In this document: piece after piece, positions 63,545 through 64,000 of the stretch
How the letters are laid out: each line of letters opens with the position of its first letter
How positions within the stretch are numbered: position 1 is the first letter of the stretch
Origin: Gracilaria gracilis
Lineage: Eukaryota; Rhodophyta; Florideophyceae; Gracilariales; Gracilariaceae
Direction: 5' to 3'
Length of the DNA: 64,000 bases
NCBI GenBank assembly: GCA_030374805.1
Contig: JARGSG010000106.1
Location: forward strand, 1-64,000
The notes under the pieces: generated by a model
What the model saw: the letters and a program-made list of their open reading frames with translations, nothing else
What the model was told of the DNA's origin: nothing
The model's database searches: none
Translations under genes and position numbers: made by a program

Positions 63545-63946
63545 ATGGAATTTATACCCCATCTCTTCAATCAAAACAAAAGTTTTCTACGCCATTTGTT
63601 ACTTTTTGCAAAACGTAGTGCGTCATTTATAAAAAGTCTTTTTCCTAGGGAAGGTAGTCACGATACGGGTTTTCTTAAAAGCTGTCAGTCACGCACTGTT
63701 TTTTCTCCAATTTATGTCAGGGAGCCTAACAAGCCAGGAACAAGGGTTCGTAGCGCGGTAGTCTTGAGAATTGATCAGTTTGAAGAACGAAACTCAGGGG
63801 CGTTCTACGAGTTGATGAAACTCGAAATTGGCAATTTCGAGTTTCGTAAACTTACAGTTTCCACATGCCTTGCTGTTCTACGAGTCAAAGAGAAAAGCGT
63901 AGAATATGTGGATTTAGAGTTTATTCCAAGTATGCTTTACCTCTAA
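63545..63946 (+). CDS. Unrecognised ORF downstream of the decayed Tigger element
   Basis: ATG at 63,545, 133 codons, basic start and mixed alpha/beta-like end (FYELMKLEIGNFEFRKLTV...). No family recognised. It follows a cluster of ATGGCG-like motifs at the right side of the Tigger remnant and could be chance, a host gene fragment or part of the element. The last 54 bp of the window hold nothing else. Confidence 0.25.
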   Translation: MEFIPHLFNQNKSFLRHLLLFAKRSASFIKSLFPREGSHDTGFLKSCQSRTVFSPIYVREPNKPGTRVRSAVVLRIDQFEERNSGAFYELMKLEIGNFEFRKLTVSTCLAVLRVKEKSVEYVDLEFIPSMLYL

Positions 63947-64000
63947 CCTGTTATGCAGATTATGTTTTTTGCACTTCTTATAAATCAAACAAAAGCCAAC

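Noticed and set aside
1-64000. CRISPR arrays, bacterial operons, rRNA and tRNA genes
   Set aside because: No regularly spaced repeats, no tRNA T-loop/acceptor pattern and no rRNA sequence were found; all genes are of eukaryotic type.

Overview
The window looks like nuclear DNA of a florideophyte red alga, with Chondrus-type genomes as the closest match I can name. This is inferred from long, mostly intronless genes of eukaryotic families (mitochondrial Lon, a FANCJ-type helicase, very-long-chain enoyl-CoA reductase, VPS54, a plastid-type AI-2E-family membrane protein, a GT32 glycosyltransferase). Introns are few and short, and Ty3/Gypsy, Ty1/Copia, LINE and pogo/Tigger elements are abundant. 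No database search was possible, so the species call is inference.

Layout. 1-9,850: remains of LTR retrotransposons. A plus-strand Ty3/Gypsy element with a chromodomain-like tail runs in from the left edge. It abuts the 5' part of a second, minus-strand element, whose LTR and leader form a 600-bp-arm inverted repeat (8,452-9,846). 10,050-13,857: a divergent gene pair, one member a C2H2 zinc-finger protein resembling cut-and-paste transposases, the other a coiled-coil protein with at least two introns. 15,924-20,864: two convergent paralogues of an unrecognised membrane-protein family, both with disrupted frames. About 21,660-23,052 and 30,465-30,680: AT-rich, gene-poor DNA that was one piece before a Ty1/Copia element entered it.

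23,053-30,459: a structurally complete old Copia element with 213-bp LTRs and an ACGTC target duplication. It is itself interrupted by a solo LTR (24,691-25,542) with a GCGAG duplication, and by a further non-coding block inside gag. 31,170-44,372: host gene island with two tight tail-to-tail pairs, Lon/RRM protein (77 bp apart) and enoyl-CoA reductase/FANCJ-like helicase (130 bp apart), separated by a poorly resolved membrane-protein gene. 45,009-49,037: a LINE with one long open frame (endonuclease, reverse transcriptase, RNase H). 49,583-49,645: a near-perfect 63-bp palindrome. 50,056-51,738: an uninterrupted pogo/Tigger transposase.

52,376-52,999: small C2H2 zinc-finger ORFs. 53,615-61,029: second host island with the AI-2E-type plastid protein, a two-exon double-domain GT32 protein whose second domain has lost the DXD motif, and VPS54. 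61,965-63,450: a decayed relative of the Tigger transposase.

The host genes are housekeeping functions (mitochondrial proteolysis, RNA binding, fatty-acid elongation, DNA repair, Golgi glycosylation and endosome-to-Golgi tethering) and do not form one pathway. The most distinctive items are the tandem GT32 protein, the lineage-specific membrane-protein family, the nested and inverted LTR structures, and the intact/decayed Tigger pair. I did not find a convincing new multi-gene system.
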